From NCBI RefSeq assembly GCF_002483305.1, contig NZ_DLHQ01000050.1:1-64000 (forward strand): DNA of 64,000 nucleotides. Reading direction: 5' to 3'. The notes under the pieces are model-generated. The model saw only the letters and a program-made list of their open reading frames with translations. It ran no database searches and was not told where the DNA came from. The translations under genes and the position numbers were made by a program. Shown in pieces: positions 37,394 to 46,600 of the stretch; the stretch's first letter is position 1, and the number at the start of each line of letters is the position of its first letter. Origin of the DNA: Brevundimonas sp. UBA7664. Its GTDB lineage: Bacteria > Pseudomonadota > Alphaproteobacteria > Caulobacterales > Caulobacteraceae.

Positions 37394-37903
37394 TCAGCTC
37401 CTCGTGCCCAGTTCTTCGGGGGTGGTGGCGTGAAGCGACCGCTTGGTGCGCTCCAGCAGGCGGGTCAGATCGTCGGCCTCGGCCGCGGTCAGATCGGCGA
37501 ACAGGGCCTCGATCCAGCGTTCGTGGGCGCGGGCCATGGCGGCGAAACGGGCGTCGCCCTCTGCGGTCAGGCGCACGCGTTGCACCCTTCGATCGGCGCC
37601 GGGCAGGTGCTCGATCAGTCCGTCGGCCTTGAGCCGCTGGGCCAGGCCGGTGACATTGCCGTTGGAGACCATCAGCATGCGTGAGACCTCGCCCATGGTC
37701 AGACCGGCGTCGCCGGCGCGGTCGAGCGCCGACAACATGTCGAACCGGGGCAGGGTCGAGCCGAACTCGTCGCGCAGCCGCTGGGCGATGGTCTGTTCGA
37801 TGGTGGTGGCGCAGGTCAGCAGGCGCAGCCACAGGCGCAGGGAGCGTTTGCCGTCCGGCGCGCCGCCGAGACGGTCAGGCAGAGAGGCGAGGGCCGGGTT
37901 CAC
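37394..37903 (-). CDS. MarR-family transcriptional regulator
   Basis: This 169-residue winged-helix protein has the MarR layout: an N-terminal dimer helix, the HTH segment [24 protein letters not shown], and the wing [13 protein letters not shown]. It starts with GTG at 37903 overlapping the SDR stop (GTGA). Being embedded in the 2-aminobenzoyl-CoA operon, it is the likely repressor of that operon with an aryl-CoA ligand, as for other MarR proteins of CoA-dependent aromatic pathways; ligand is inferred. A palindrome at 40957 is a candidate site. Confidence 0.9.
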   Translation of the reverse strand: MNPALASLPDRLGGAPDGKRSLRLWLRLLTCATTIEQTIAQRLRDEFGSTLPRFDMLSALDRAGDAGLTMGEVSRMLMVSNGNVTGLAQRLKADGLIEHLPGADRRVQRVRLTAEGDARFAAMARAHERWIEALFADLTAAEADDLTRLLERTKRSLHATTPEELGTRS

Positions 37904-38661
37904 AGCTCGCCGCCCGCGACCGGCACCGCCGCGCCGTTGACGCCCGAGGCGCCGGCGCCGCAGAGCCAGACGATGGTCTGGGCCACCTCGTCGGGGGTGA
38001 TCAGCCGGCCCTGCGGGTTGGATGCGGCGAGGGCGGCGCGGGCTTCGTCCGCCGTCCGTCCGGTCTTGGCGGTGATGGACTCTATGGAGCGTGCGACAAG
38101 CTCGGTTTCGGTGAAGCCGGGGCAAACGGCGTTGACGGTGACGCCCTTCGACGCGACCTCCAGCGCCAGTGCGCGGGTCAGGCCGACGAGGCCGTGCTTG
38201 GCCGCGACATAGGCCGAGACATAGGCGTAGCCCTTGAGCCCGGCGGTCGAGGCGACGTTGATGATGCGGCCCCACCGGCGGGTCAGCATGCCAGGCAGGA
38301 CCAGACGGGCGGCCTCGGCCGGCGCTTCGAGGTTGAGGGCCAGCATGGCTCGCAAGGCGTCGGCGTCGGTCTTGAGGAAGGGAGCCGAGGTCGCGGCGCC
38401 GGCGTTGTTGATCAGGATGTCGATCGGTCCGAAACGGTCGCGGCCCGCCTCGATGGCGGCGGCCAACATATCGGGATCGGTGACGTCGGCGGGGGCGGCG
38501 AAGGCGAGGTCGCCGATGCGGTCGGCGGTCTCGGCCAGGCGGACGACGTGGCGGCCGATCAGGGTCACCTGGCAGCCCGCCTCGGCCAACCGTTCGGCGG
38601 TGGCGCGGCCGATGCCGGAGCCGGCTCCGGTGACCACGGCGTGATGTCCGGTGAGGCTCAT
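37900..38661 (-). CDS. SDR-family 3-hydroxyacyl-CoA dehydrogenase-like protein
   Basis: This 253-residue short-chain dehydrogenase has TGAGSGIG (near residue 12), [11 protein letters not shown], the Ser in [10 protein letters not shown] and the Tyr-Lys pair in YVAAKHG, then [11 protein letters not shown]. It resembles 3-hydroxybutyrate and 3-hydroxyacyl-CoA SDRs. The ATG at 38661 is the first that matches the fold; the open frame extends 52 codons further into the monooxygenase gene. It probably oxidises a hydroxyacyl-CoA intermediate of the pathway. Confidence 0.9.
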   Translation of the reverse strand: MSLTGHHAVVTGAGSGIGRATAERLAEAGCQVTLIGRHVVRLAETADRIGDLAFAAPADVTDPDMLAAAIEAGRDRFGPIDILINNAGAATSAPFLKTDADALRAMLALNLEAPAEAARLVLPGMLTRRWGRIINVASTAGLKGYAYVSAYVAAKHGLVGLTRALALEVASKGVTVNAVCPGFTETELVARSIESITAKTGRTADEARAALAASNPQGRLITPDEVAQTIVWLCGAGASGVNGAAVPVAGGEL

Positions 38662-40955
38662 ACCGGTCCCGCCTGCTGCTGCTTCTCGAGATTGCGGGCC
38701 AACTGGGCGAAGCCGGCGAGGTACTGGACCGGCGGTTTCTGCCCGCGCCATCCGAGCTCGGCGGCGGCGCGCAGGCTCCAGTTCGGATCGGCCAGATGCG
38801 GCCGGGCGAGGGCGCACAGGTCGGCGCGGCCGGCGGCGAGGATGCTGTTCACGTGGTCGGTCTCATAGATGTTGCCGACGGCCATGGTGGCGACGCCCGC
38901 CTCGTTGCGGATGCGATCGCTGAAGGGGGTCTGGAACATGCGGCCATAGACGGGCCGCGCTTCTTCCGAGGTCTGGCCCGCCGAGACATCGATCAGGTCG
39001 CAGCCCGCCTCGGCGAAGGCGCGGGCGATGGCGACCGAGTCGTCGGGCGTGAGACCGTCGTCGACCCAGTCGGTGGCGGACAGGCGCACGGACATCGGCT
39101 TGTCGTCGGGCCAGACGGCGCGCATGGCGGCGAAGACCTCGAGCGGGAAGCGCAGCCGGTTCTCGACGGAGCCGCCGTAGTCGTCGGTGCGGTGGTTCGA
39201 GACCGGCGTGAGGAAGGATGACAGCAGGTAACCGTGGGCCCCGTGCAGCTCGACCATGTCGAACCCGGCCTCGTGGGCCCAGGCCGTAGCGCGGACGAAG
39301 TCGTCGCGGACGCGGTCCATGTCGGCGCGGGTCATCTCCCGCGGGATCTGGTCTTCAACCGACCACGGAATGGCGGAGGCGGCGATCAGGGGCCAGCCGT
39401 CCTCCAGCGGCTGATCGGCGCGCGGTCCCCAGGGCCGTTCGACCGAGCCCTTGCGACCCGCGTGGGCCAGCTGGATGGCGATGCGGGACCCCTGGGCGTG
39501 AACGAAGTCGACGATCCGTTTCCAGGCGTCGCGGTGGTCCGGGCGGTACATGCCGGCGCAGCCGGGGGTGATACGGCCATCGGCCGAGACGTCGGTCATC
39601 TCGGTGAAGACCAGACCGGCGCCGCCCAGGGCGCGGGCGCCCAGATGGACGAGGTGGAAGTCACCGACCATCCCTTCCTCGGCCGAGTACATACACATGG
39701 GCGAGACGACGACGCGGTTGGGCAGGGTCAGGCCGCGCAGACGCAGGGGCGCGAACATCGGCGCGGGGGGATCGTCCGTAGGCGGAGCGCCGGCGTTGGC
39801 CGCGAACCAGCGCTCGACACCGGTCAGGAAATCGCGGTCGCGCAGGCGCAGGTTTTCATGGCTGACGCGCTGGCTGCGGGTCAGCAGGCTGTAGGCGAAC
39901 TGCAGCGGTTCGAGATCGACATATCGGTCAACGGTCTCGAACCATTCGGTGGAGTTGCGGGCGGCGCTCTGCAGCTTCAGCACCTCGACGCGCCGCTCGG
40001 CCTCATAGGCGGCGAGGCCTGCATCCAGATCATCGGCCTCCGTCAGCGTCTCGGCGAGGCGGATGGCGTCCTCGAAGGCCAGCTTGGTCCCCGAGCCGAT
40101 GGAGAAATGGGCAGTGTGGGCGGCGTCGCCCAGCAGCACCACCTTGCCGTCGCGCCAGTTGGAACAGGCGACGCGCGGGAAGTTGAGCCAGGCCGATCCG
40201 CGCAGGTGTCTGGCGTTGCTCATCAGGGCGTGGCCGCCCAGCCAGTCGGCGAACAGGCCTTCCGCCGCGCAGCAGGTCTGGTCCCGGTCCATGGCGTCGA
40301 AGCCGAGGCCGCGCCAGGTCGTCTCGGTGCATTCGACGATGAAGGTCGAGGCCCCCGGCTCGAACTGGTAGGCGTGGGCCCAGATCCAGCCGTGCGGGGT
40401 CTCGACGAAGGCAAAGGTGAAGGCGTCGAAAGACTGTTTCGTGCCCAGCCAGATGTATTTGTTGGTGCGCACGTCGATGTCGACGCCGAAAGTCTCGGGG
40501 TTGTCGTTGCGGATCCGGCTGTTCAGGCCGTCGGCGGCGACGACCACATCAGCCGGCAGGGCGCGGATGTCGGCGATCTCGCTCTCGAAGCGCAGGTCCA
40601 CGCCCAGCGATCGGGCGCGGTTCTGCAGCAGGGTCAGCAGCTTCTGGCGGCCGATGCCGGCGAAGCCGTGGCCGCCCGAACGGATGGTCTGGCCGTGGAT
40701 GTGGACGTCGATGTCGTCCCAGTGGACGAAGGCGGCCTCGATCGTTGCGGCGGTCTCGGGATCATTGGCCTTGAGATTGGCGAGTGTCTGGTCCGAGAAG
40801 ACCACGCCCCAGCCGAAGGTGTCGTCGGGTCGGTTGCGTTCATGCACGACAACCTCGAGCGAGGGATCGCGCAGCTTGAGCGAGATGGCGAGGTACAGGC
40901 CGCCCGGCCCGGCCCCCACCACGGCGATGCTTCTGACAGCCTGATCCGACAACAT
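38658..40955 (-). CDS. 2-aminobenzoyl-CoA monooxygenase/reductase-type bifunctional flavoenzyme
   Basis: This 765-residue protein joins two flavoenzymes. Residues about 1-385 are a class A FAD monooxygenase ([12 protein letters not shown] at 13-24; [14 protein letters not shown]). Residues about 395-765 are an Old Yellow Enzyme FMN barrel ([31 protein letters not shown]). This architecture is that of 2-aminobenzoyl-CoA monooxygenase/reductase of Azoarcus evansii, also annotated as salicylyl-CoA 5-hydroxylase/oxidoreductase. It hydroxylates and reduces the ring, removing aromaticity. It is the first gene of the operon. The ATG has no ribosome site and sits right beside an AT-rich palindrome, so it may be leaderless. 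Confidence 0.92.
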   Translation of the reverse strand: MLSDQAVRSIAVVGAGPGGLYLAISLKLRDPSLEVVVHERNRPDDTFGWGVVFSDQTLANLKANDPETAATIEAAFVHWDDIDVHIHGQTIRSGGHGFAGIGRQKLLTLLQNRARSLGVDLRFESEIADIRALPADVVVAADGLNSRIRNDNPETFGVDIDVRTNKYIWLGTKQSFDAFTFAFVETPHGWIWAHAYQFEPGASTFIVECTETTWRGLGFDAMDRDQTCCAAEGLFADWLGGHALMSNARHLRGSAWLNFPRVACSNWRDGKVVLLGDAAHTAHFSIGSGTKLAFEDAIRLAETLTEADDLDAGLAAYEAERRVEVLKLQSAARNSTEWFETVDRYVDLEPLQFAYSLLTRSQRVSHENLRLRDRDFLTGVERWFAANAGAPPTDDPPAPMFAPLRLRGLTLPNRVVVSPMCMYSAEEGMVGDFHLVHLGARALGGAGLVFTEMTDVSADGRITPGCAGMYRPDHRDAWKRIVDFVHAQGSRIAIQLAHAGRKGSVERPWGPRADQPLEDGWPLIAASAIPWSVEDQIPREMTRADMDRVRDDFVRATAWAHEAGFDMVELHGAHGYLLSSFLTPVSNHRTDDYGGSVENRLRFPLEVFAAMRAVWPDDKPMSVRLSATDWVDDGLTPDDSVAIARAFAEAGCDLIDVSAGQTSEEARPVYGRMFQTPFSDRIRNEAGVATMAVGNIYETDHVNSILAAGRADLCALARPHLADPNWSLRAAAELGWRGQKPPVQYLAGFAQLARNLEKQQQAGPV

Positions 40956-40956
40956 A

Positions 40957-40970
40957 TTTTAAGCTTGAAA
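40957..40970. promoter_or_regulatory. Candidate MarR operator at operon start
   Basis: TTTTAAGCTTGAAA matches its own reverse complement at 12 of 14 positions. It lies immediately upstream of the first operon gene and is AT-rich in a GC-rich region. On the minus strand it also contains a TAAAAT that could be a -10 element. Regulation by the operon's MarR protein is inferred. Confidence 0.45.
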
Positions 40971-41041
40971 CAAAATCCGGCGATAGTCCAGAACTGGTTG
41001 GGCGGGTAGCCGAACCCGGTCCGACCGGGCAGGGTGGATGG

Positions 41042-41968
41042 ATGACGGACAGAACTGAGACGCCGTTGGTCGCGGGGGTGGAACTGGGCGGCACCAAGGT
41101 CGTCTGCCTGCTGGCGAGCGGTCCGGGTGACATCCGCGAGCACGTGCGCATCCCGACCACGACGCCGGAAGTGACCTTGGCTGGCATCGCCGCGGTGCTG
41201 GAGCGTTGGCGATCCGGTCCGGGGTTCGCGGCCCTCGGCGTGGCCAGCTTCGGTCCGCTGGAGCTGGACGACCGCTCGCCGCGCTTCGGCCAGATCATCG
41301 CCACGCCCAAGCCGGGCTGGACCGGATGTGCGCTGACCGCGCTGGGCGAGGGCCTGGCCGTGCCCTTGGCCATCGACACCGACGTTAACGGGGCAGCCCT
41401 GGCGGAGGGGCGTTGGGGCGCGGCGCGTGGGCTGCGCAGCTATGCCTACGTCACCGTCGGGACGGGGATCGGCGTCGGTTCGATCGTCGACGGCCGGTCG
41501 GTGCGGGGGCTGGGCCATTCCGAGGCGGGCCACCTGCGGGTCGGACGGCTGAAGGGCGACGACTGGCCGGGCGTCTGCCCCTATCACGGTGATTGCGTCG
41601 AAGGCCTCGCCTCGGGCCCGGCGGTGGCGGCGCGGGCGGGCCGGCCGGGCGATGCGCTTGATCCTGACGATCCCGCCTGGACCATGGTCGTCCACGCCTT
41701 GGGCGGACTGTTGCACAACCTGGTCCTCACCACGGCGCCGGAGCGCATCCTGATCGGCGGCGGGGTTGCGGACGGGCAGGGATGGCTGTTCCCGCGTCTG
41801 CGCGCTGCCCTGGTCGACAGTCTCGCGGGCTACGCCACGGCAGACCGGATCGCGGCCGACCTCGAGGCCTTCGTGCAGCCGCCCGGGCTGGGGGCCCTGG
41901 CCGGTCCCCTGGGCGCGATCGCCCTGGCCCACAAAGCCTTGTCGGAGGGGCCGCTCAGCCGCCGGTGA
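41042..41968 (+). CDS. ROK-family sugar kinase (fructokinase-like)
   Basis: This 308-residue ROK kinase has the ATP-binding start GVELGGTKVVCLL (near residue 12), the catalytic VNGAALAEGRWGAARG with the preceding Asp, and a zinc motif H-(n)-CPYHGDCVEG that in ROK proteins stabilises the active site. The pattern GASFGPLELD-type ASFGPLELDDRS and PKPGW suggests fructokinase. It is divergent from the 2-aminobenzoyl-CoA operon and overlaps the convergent LysR gene end by 14 bases. Cytoplasmic sugar phosphorylation is expected. Confidence 0.9.
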   Translation: MTDRTETPLVAGVELGGTKVVCLLASGPGDIREHVRIPTTTPEVTLAGIAAVLERWRSGPGFAALGVASFGPLELDDRSPRFGQIIATPKPGWTGCALTALGEGLAVPLAIDTDVNGAALAEGRWGAARGLRSYAYVTVGTGIGVGSIVDGRSVRGLGHSEAGHLRVGRLKGDDWPGVCPYHGDCVEGLASGPAVAARAGRPGDALDPDDPAWTMVVHALGGLLHNLVLTTAPERILIGGGVADGQGWLFPRLRAALVDSLAGYATADRIAADLEAFVQPPGLGALAGPLGAIALAHKALSEGPLSRR

Positions 41969-42854
41969 ACATGGCCCGGTCGGCCCTGACCGCCTCGACG
42001 ATCATCGCCGTCACGGCGCGGATGCGGGCGAGGGGCTTGAGGTCGGCGTGGGTCACCATCCAGAGGCTGCGGTCCAGATGCACGGCGTCCGGAAGGACGC
42101 GGCGCAGGCCGGCTTCGCGGGCGGCGATGAAGTCGGGCAGGACGCAAAGGCCCGCGCCGGCGAGGGCGGCCTGGAGCTGGGCGATCAGGTTGGAGCTCTG
42201 CAGGGCGACATGGATGTCGACGTCCGGCGCCTGCATATAGTCGAGCTCGGGCGCATAGAGCAGGTCGCCGATATAGCCGATGAACCGGTGACCGGCCATG
42301 TCGGCGCGGGTGCGGATCGGCGGCCGGGCGTCGAGGTAGGCCGGGGCGGCGTACAGGCTGAGGCCATAGTCGGTCAGCTTGCGCGAAATCAGCCGGCCCT
42401 CGCGCGGGGCGCTGAGCGTCACGGCGATGTCGGCCTCGCGCTTGGACAGGCTGAGCACGCCGGAGATGGCGACCAGCTGGATGTCCAGTCCGGGGTGCCG
42501 GTCGGCGAGTGTCGCCATCAGGGGCGCCAGAACATAGCTGCCGAACCCTTCGGGCGCGCCGATGCGGACCGTGCCGGTCAGGGCCTGGTCGGCCTCACCC
42601 AGCTGGCTGGCGGCCAGCAGGGTCAGGCTCTCGATCTTCTCGGCGGTCGGCATCAGCCGTTCGCCGTGCGGGGTCAGGGCGTAGCCCTGCGGGCTGCGAT
42701 CAAACAGGCGGGCGCCCAGTCCGTCCTCCAGGGCCGCGATGCGGCGGGCCACGGTCGTGTGGTCCATGCCGACCCGGGCTGCGGCCGTGGTCAGCCGCCC
42801 CGTGCGCGCCACGGCCAGAAAGGCGCGGAGGTCGTTCCAGTTGAAGTCGGCCAC
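41955..42854 (-). CDS. LysR-family transcriptional regulator
   Basis: This 299-residue regulator has an N-terminal HTH (FLAVARTGRLTTAAARVGMDHTTVARRIAALE in pieces, about residues 10-40) and a substrate-binding domain starting near GTVRIGAPEGFG. The GTG at 42854 is preferred because AGGAG lies 6 bases upstream; the open frame extends further through the promoter. A perfect TGTGCA-N4-TGCACA palindrome lies 11 bases upstream. Its target is unknown; the divergent small gene and phaC are candidates. Confidence 0.9.
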   Translation of the reverse strand: MADFNWNDLRAFLAVARTGRLTTAAARVGMDHTTVARRIAALEDGLGARLFDRSPQGYALTPHGERLMPTAEKIESLTLLAASQLGEADQALTGTVRIGAPEGFGSYVLAPLMATLADRHPGLDIQLVAISGVLSLSKREADIAVTLSAPREGRLISRKLTDYGLSLYAAPAYLDARPPIRTRADMAGHRFIGYIGDLLYAPELDYMQAPDVDIHVALQSSNLIAQLQAALAGAGLCVLPDFIAAREAGLRRVLPDAVHLDRSLWMVTHADLKPLARIRAVTAMIVEAVRADRAMFTGG

Positions 42855-42864
42855 AATCCGCTCC

Positions 42865-42880
42865 TGTGCAAAAATGCACA
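42865..42880. promoter_or_regulatory. Perfect palindrome upstream of LysR gene
   Basis: TGTGCA-AAAA-TGCACA is a 16-base perfect inverted repeat between the LysR start and the divergent small gene. It overlaps the expected LysR ribosome-site side of the gap, suggesting autorepression. Binding by this LysR is inferred. Confidence 0.55.
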
Positions 42881-42967
42881 ATGATTGCTCAAGTCTTGGC
42901 ATCGTCAGGACAGAAAAGCCATGACATATCGTCGTCATCCGAACGTCTCCGTTCCAAGGACACCGTC

Positions 42968-43156
42968 ATGGCCTTCGACTCCGCCGCCTATACGCCCGCC
43001 ATCCGGACCGCTATTCCCACGCCGACAGCCGCGCTGATCGACGCGTTCGACGCTCCCTGCCCAATCTGGGCGGCCGAGAACCCGGACCGCGCCCTGGCGT
43101 TGCTGTTCGTGGCCCCGCGCGATTGCGCGGCCGTGGATGTCCTCGTCTCGCTGTAA
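42968..43156 (+). CDS. Small hypothetical protein upstream of phaC
   Basis: This 62-residue open frame starts at ATG 42968 with AAGGA 6-10 bases upstream and ends 15 bases before phaC. Third codon positions are nearly all G or C, as in real genes of this window. The product has no signal peptide or membrane helix; it contains APCPIWAAENPDRALALLFV and ends VDVLVSL. I do not recognise a family. It could be co-transcribed with phaC. Confidence 0.55.
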   Translation: MAFDSAAYTPAIRTAIPTPTAALIDAFDAPCPIWAAENPDRALALLFVAPRDCAAVDVLVSL

Positions 43157-43171
43157 GCGGAAAGCCTGCCC

Positions 43172-44956
43172 ATGACCGTTTCCCAGCCGCCGCTTCCCCA
43201 ACTGCCCGATCCGACCGTCGTGGCCGAGACCCTGACCACCCTGATGCAGAACGCCGCCGCCGCGGTGCGAACCACCATGGCCCAGGCCGCCACGCCTTGC
43301 GCTCTACCCTACGATCCGACGACGCTGACGCGGGCGATGATCGACTTCAACACCGCGGTGATGACCCAGCCGGCGGCGCTGTTCGAGGCCCAGGCGAAGA
43401 ACTGGACCGACTGGACCGCCCTGTGGCGCACCATGGGCGAGCGGGCCATGGGCCAGGAGACTTCCCCGGTCGCGGCGCCGGTCAAGGGCGACCGCCGCTT
43501 TTCGGACCCCGCCTGGAGCGACGAGCCGGTCTACGACTATCTGAAACAGGCCTATCTGCTGGCCGCGCGCCAGCTGCAGGATTTCGTCGCCGCCGCCCCG
43601 GTCGATGACGCGACCCGCGCCCAGGTCGATTTCGCCAGCCGCCAGATGATGAACGCCCTGGCGCCGACCAACTTCCCGCACACCAATCCGCAGGTGGCCC
43701 GTCGCACCATCGAGAGCGGTGGTCTGAGCCTGATGACGGGTCTGTCGAACCTGCTGGAAGATGTCGGCAAGGGGCAGGGGCTGGTCAGCCGTCGCGCGCC
43801 CAACGACTTCGAACTGGGCGTCAACGTCGCCGCCACGCCGGGTGCGGTGGTGTTCAAGAACGACCTGATGGAGCTGATCCAGTATGCGGCGACGACCGAC
43901 AAGGTCTATCGCCGTCCGCTGCTGTTCGTGCCGCCACTGGTCAACAAATACTACCTGTTCGACCTCACGCCGAAGGCCAGCTACCTGAAATGGCTGGTGG
44001 ATCAGGGGCACACCGTCTTCGTCATCTCCTGGGCCAATCCGGACGAGAGCCACGCCGACAACGGTCTGGACGCCTATGTGAAGGATGGCGTTGTCGCCGC
44101 GCTGGACGCCGTCCAACTGGCCACGGGCGAGGCGGACGCGGATCTGGTTTCCTACTGCCTCGGCGGCACGCTCTCGGCCATGACGCTGGCCTATCTGGCC
44201 GCGACAGATCGCGCCGATCGAGTTTCCTCGGCGACCCTGATCGCCACCCTCGTCGACTTTGGCGACATGGGCGAATGGTCGGTGTTCACGAGCGAGCAGG
44301 ACCTGAACGCCTTCGACCGCTATCTCGACGACAAGGGCTATGTCGAGGCCCACGACCTGACCAAGCTGTTCTCGGCGGTGCGGGCCAACGACCTGATCTG
44401 GTCGTCGGTGGTGAACCACTATCTGCTGGGCGACGAGGCGCGCGCCTCGGACCTGCTGTGGTGGTTCGATGACGGCTCGCGCATCCCGGCCCGGATGCTC
44501 AAGGAATACGGCCGCCAGATCCTGCGCGGGAACCAGCTCAAGGACGGCGGAGTCGCGATCGACGGCGTGACGCTGGACCTCAAGGCCATCGAGACCCCGG
44601 TGATGATCGTGGCCCTGAAGGACGACCATGTCTCGGCGTGGAAGAACACCTATGCCGGGCGCGCCTTCTTCGGCGGGCCGACGCGGTTCCTGCTGGGCGG
44701 CTCGGGCCACAATGCGGGGATGATCAATCCGCCGGCGGCCAACAAGCACGGCTACTGGACCAATGACGACGCTCCGGCCGACGCCGAGGCCTGGCTGGCC
44801 GGCGCCGAGCAGAAGACCGGATCATGGTGGCCGGAATGGCAGGGCTGGCTTGACGCCGCCGCGGCCGACGACAAGGTCAAGGCGCGCAAGGTCGGTTCCG
44901 GCAAGCTCAAGGCCGGCGTCGCCGCCCCGGGCGACTACGTCCGCGTTCGGCACTAG
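43172..44956 (+). CDS. phaC: Class I poly(R)-hydroxyalkanoate synthase
   Basis: PhaC polymerises (R)-3-hydroxyacyl-CoA into storage polyester at granule surfaces. The 594-residue protein has an N-terminal helical region, the PHA synthase core and the catalytic C329 in the lipase-like box SYCLGGT. The Asp in VALKDDHVSAW and His in GGSGHNAGMINPP complete the triad. Length fits class I. No phaA, phaB or phasin gene is adjacent; the LysR protein upstream could control it. Confidence 0.95.
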   Translation: MTVSQPPLPQLPDPTVVAETLTTLMQNAAAAVRTTMAQAATPCALPYDPTTLTRAMIDFNTAVMTQPAALFEAQAKNWTDWTALWRTMGERAMGQETSPVAAPVKGDRRFSDPAWSDEPVYDYLKQAYLLAARQLQDFVAAAPVDDATRAQVDFASRQMMNALAPTNFPHTNPQVARRTIESGGLSLMTGLSNLLEDVGKGQGLVSRRAPNDFELGVNVAATPGAVVFKNDLMELIQYAATTDKVYRRPLLFVPPLVNKYYLFDLTPKASYLKWLVDQGHTVFVISWANPDESHADNGLDAYVKDGVVAALDAVQLATGEADADLVSYCLGGTLSAMTLAYLAATDRADRVSSATLIATLVDFGDMGEWSVFTSEQDLNAFDRYLDDKGYVEAHDLTKLFSAVRANDLIWSSVVNHYLLGDEARASDLLWWFDDGSRIPARMLKEYGRQILRGNQLKDGGVAIDGVTLDLKAIETPVMIVALKDDHVSAWKNTYAGRAFFGGPTRFLLGGSGHNAGMINPPAANKHGYWTNDDAPADAEAWLAGAEQKTGSWWPEWQGWLDAAAADDKVKARKVGSGKLKAGVAAPGDYVRVRH

Positions 44957-44958
44957 AG

Positions 44959-44975
44959 GGTCCGCCGGCCGGACC
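44959..44975. terminator. Hairpin between phaC and DNA ligase gene
   Basis: GGTCCG and CGGACC form a 6-base stem with a 5-base loop in the 21-base gap between convergent phaC and ligase genes. A T-tract is absent; bidirectional termination is possible. Confidence 0.4.
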
Positions 44976-44977
44976 GG

Positions 44978-46600
44978 CTATCTCTGAGCCGGGTCAGCCT
45001 GGTCCAGCATCCGCTCCAGCGTCGCCAGCTCATCCGCTTCCTTCGCCGGCTTGTCCCAACGAATCCGGCTGATCCGGGGGAAGCGCATCGCGACACCGGA
45101 CTTGTGGCGTTTCGATCGCTGCAGGCCCTCGAACGCCACCTCCAGCACCAGGCCGAACTCGCGGCTCGCCCGCACCGATCGCACCGGGCCAAACCGTTCG
45201 ACGGTGTTGTCGCGCACGAATTTGTCCAGATGTTTGAGCTCCTCGTCGGTGAAGCCGAAATAGGCCTTGCCCACCGGCGTCAGCACATGGGCGCCGTCGG
45301 CGTCCTCGGTCCAGACGCCGAAGGTGAAGTCCGAATAGAAGCTGGACCGCTTGCCGTGCCCCCGCTGGGCGTACATCAGCACGGCGTCGATCAGATGCGG
45401 ATCTCGCTTCCATTTGAACCACGGCCCCTTGGGCCGGCCCGCCTCATAGACGCTGTCGAGCCGTTTCAGCATCAGCCCTTCCGCCGCCTGCGGGTCTCCC
45501 GCGGGCGGCGCGGCGCGCAGGGCCGCGAGCTCGTCCCACGATGCGAAGGACTGGAGCGGCGACAGGTCGATGCGTTTGGAAGCGATCGCGGCGACGAAGG
45601 CCTCCAGCCGCGCGCGCCGTTCGACGAAGGCCAGCCCCCGCAGGTCGACCCCGTCCGCCGCCAGCAGGTCGTAGGCGCGGATGCCGGCGGGATGGGCTGT
45701 CATCACCTTCGGATCCGCCGCCTTTCGGTTGAGGCGCTGCTGAAGGTCGCCGAAGGACGCGACACGCCCGTCCCGCAGCACCAGCAGTTCGCCGTCGATC
45801 ACGCCCTCGTAGGTCAGGGTCTCCACCACATCGGGGAAGGCCGCCGAGACATCCTCGCCGGTCCGGCTGTACAGGCGCTTCACCCCGCCCTCGCTGACCG
45901 CCTGGACGCGGATGCCGTCCCATTTCCATTCCGCGGCGTAGGCGGCGGGGTCCAGTTTCGGGAAATCCGCCTCGTCGATAGGCTGGGCCAGCATGACCGG
46001 GCGGAAGCGGCCGTGCGCATCGGCCGAAGGACGCTCGGCCTTGCCGTCCAGCCAGGCGAGGAGGTCGGCATAGGGCGGGGCCTGGGCGTGCCAGACCTCC
46101 TGGATGTCGGCGACCTCGACCTCGCCGAAGTCGGCCGCGGCCTGCCAGGCGAGGCGCGCCGAGACGCCGACCCGCAGGCTCCCGGTCACCAGCTTCAGCA
46201 GAGCCCAGCGGCCGTCGGCGTCCAGGGCGTCCAGCCAGCCTTCGATCAGGCCCCGCACCTCGCCCCGTTTCGCCTCTCTGAGGGCGTCAACCACCTCGGA
46301 CAGATCGGGTTCACGGTTGGCTCCGTGACGGGCGGGCCAGATCAGGGCGACGGTCTCGGCCAGATCGCCCACATAGTCGTAGGACAGCCGGAACAGCTCC
46401 GGATCGACGCGGCCTTCCACCGCCTGTCGGATCATGGCCGGCTTGGCGGCGTTGAACGACAGGGCGCCGGTCAGGGCGGCGAGGGCCCAGCCCCGGTCGG
46501 GGTCCGGCGCATCGGCCAGGTGATCACGGATCAGCCGCAGTTTGACGTTGCGCGACGCCGTCAACGACAGCCGATCCAGCAGGGCCGCGAAGGCGCGCAT
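44978..46600 (-). CDS. ATP-dependent DNA ligase (LigB/LigC-type, cisplatin-response)
   Basis: This 540-residue ligase has an N-terminal helical DNA-binding domain (1-200), the adenylation motif EWKWDGIRV with the catalytic Lys near residue 228, DGELLV, EGLMLK and the C-terminal OB fold (from about 415). The pair with an MBL exonuclease is the conserved repair set annotated as cisplatin-damage-response ligase and ligase-associated exonuclease. Its ATG overlaps the exonuclease stop (ATGA). The Lhr helicase and phosphoesterase often found in this set are not adjacent here. Confidence 0.93.
   Translation of the reverse strand: MRAFAALLDRLSLTASRNVKLRLIRDHLADAPDPDRGWALAALTGALSFNAAKPAMIRQAVEGRVDPELFRLSYDYVGDLAETVALIWPARHGANREPDLSEVVDALREAKRGEVRGLIEGWLDALDADGRWALLKLVTGSLRVGVSARLAWQAAADFGEVEVADIQEVWHAQAPPYADLLAWLDGKAERPSADAHGRFRPVMLAQPIDEADFPKLDPAAYAAEWKWDGIRVQAVSEGGVKRLYSRTGEDVSAAFPDVVETLTYEGVIDGELLVLRDGRVASFGDLQQRLNRKAADPKVMTAHPAGIRAYDLLAADGVDLRGLAFVERRARLEAFVAAIASKRIDLSPLQSFASWDELAALRAAPPAGDPQAAEGLMLKRLDSVYEAGRPKGPWFKWKRDPHLIDAVLMYAQRGHGKRSSFYSDFTFGVWTEDADGAHVLTPVGKAYFGFTDEELKHLDKFVRDNTVERFGPVRSVRASREFGLVLEVAFEGLQRSKRHKSGVAMRFPRISRIRWDKPAKEADELATLERMLDQADPAQR

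Noticed and set aside
35524..37632. 702-residue plus-strand open frame opposite acyl-CoA dehydrogenase and hydratase genes
   Set aside because: Spans three well-supported genes on the other strand; composition typical of antisense frames in GC-rich DNA.
41656..41669. TTGAT half-site resembling a FixK box inside the ROK kinase gene
   Set aside because: The second half does not match ATCAA, and it is in the middle of a coding region.
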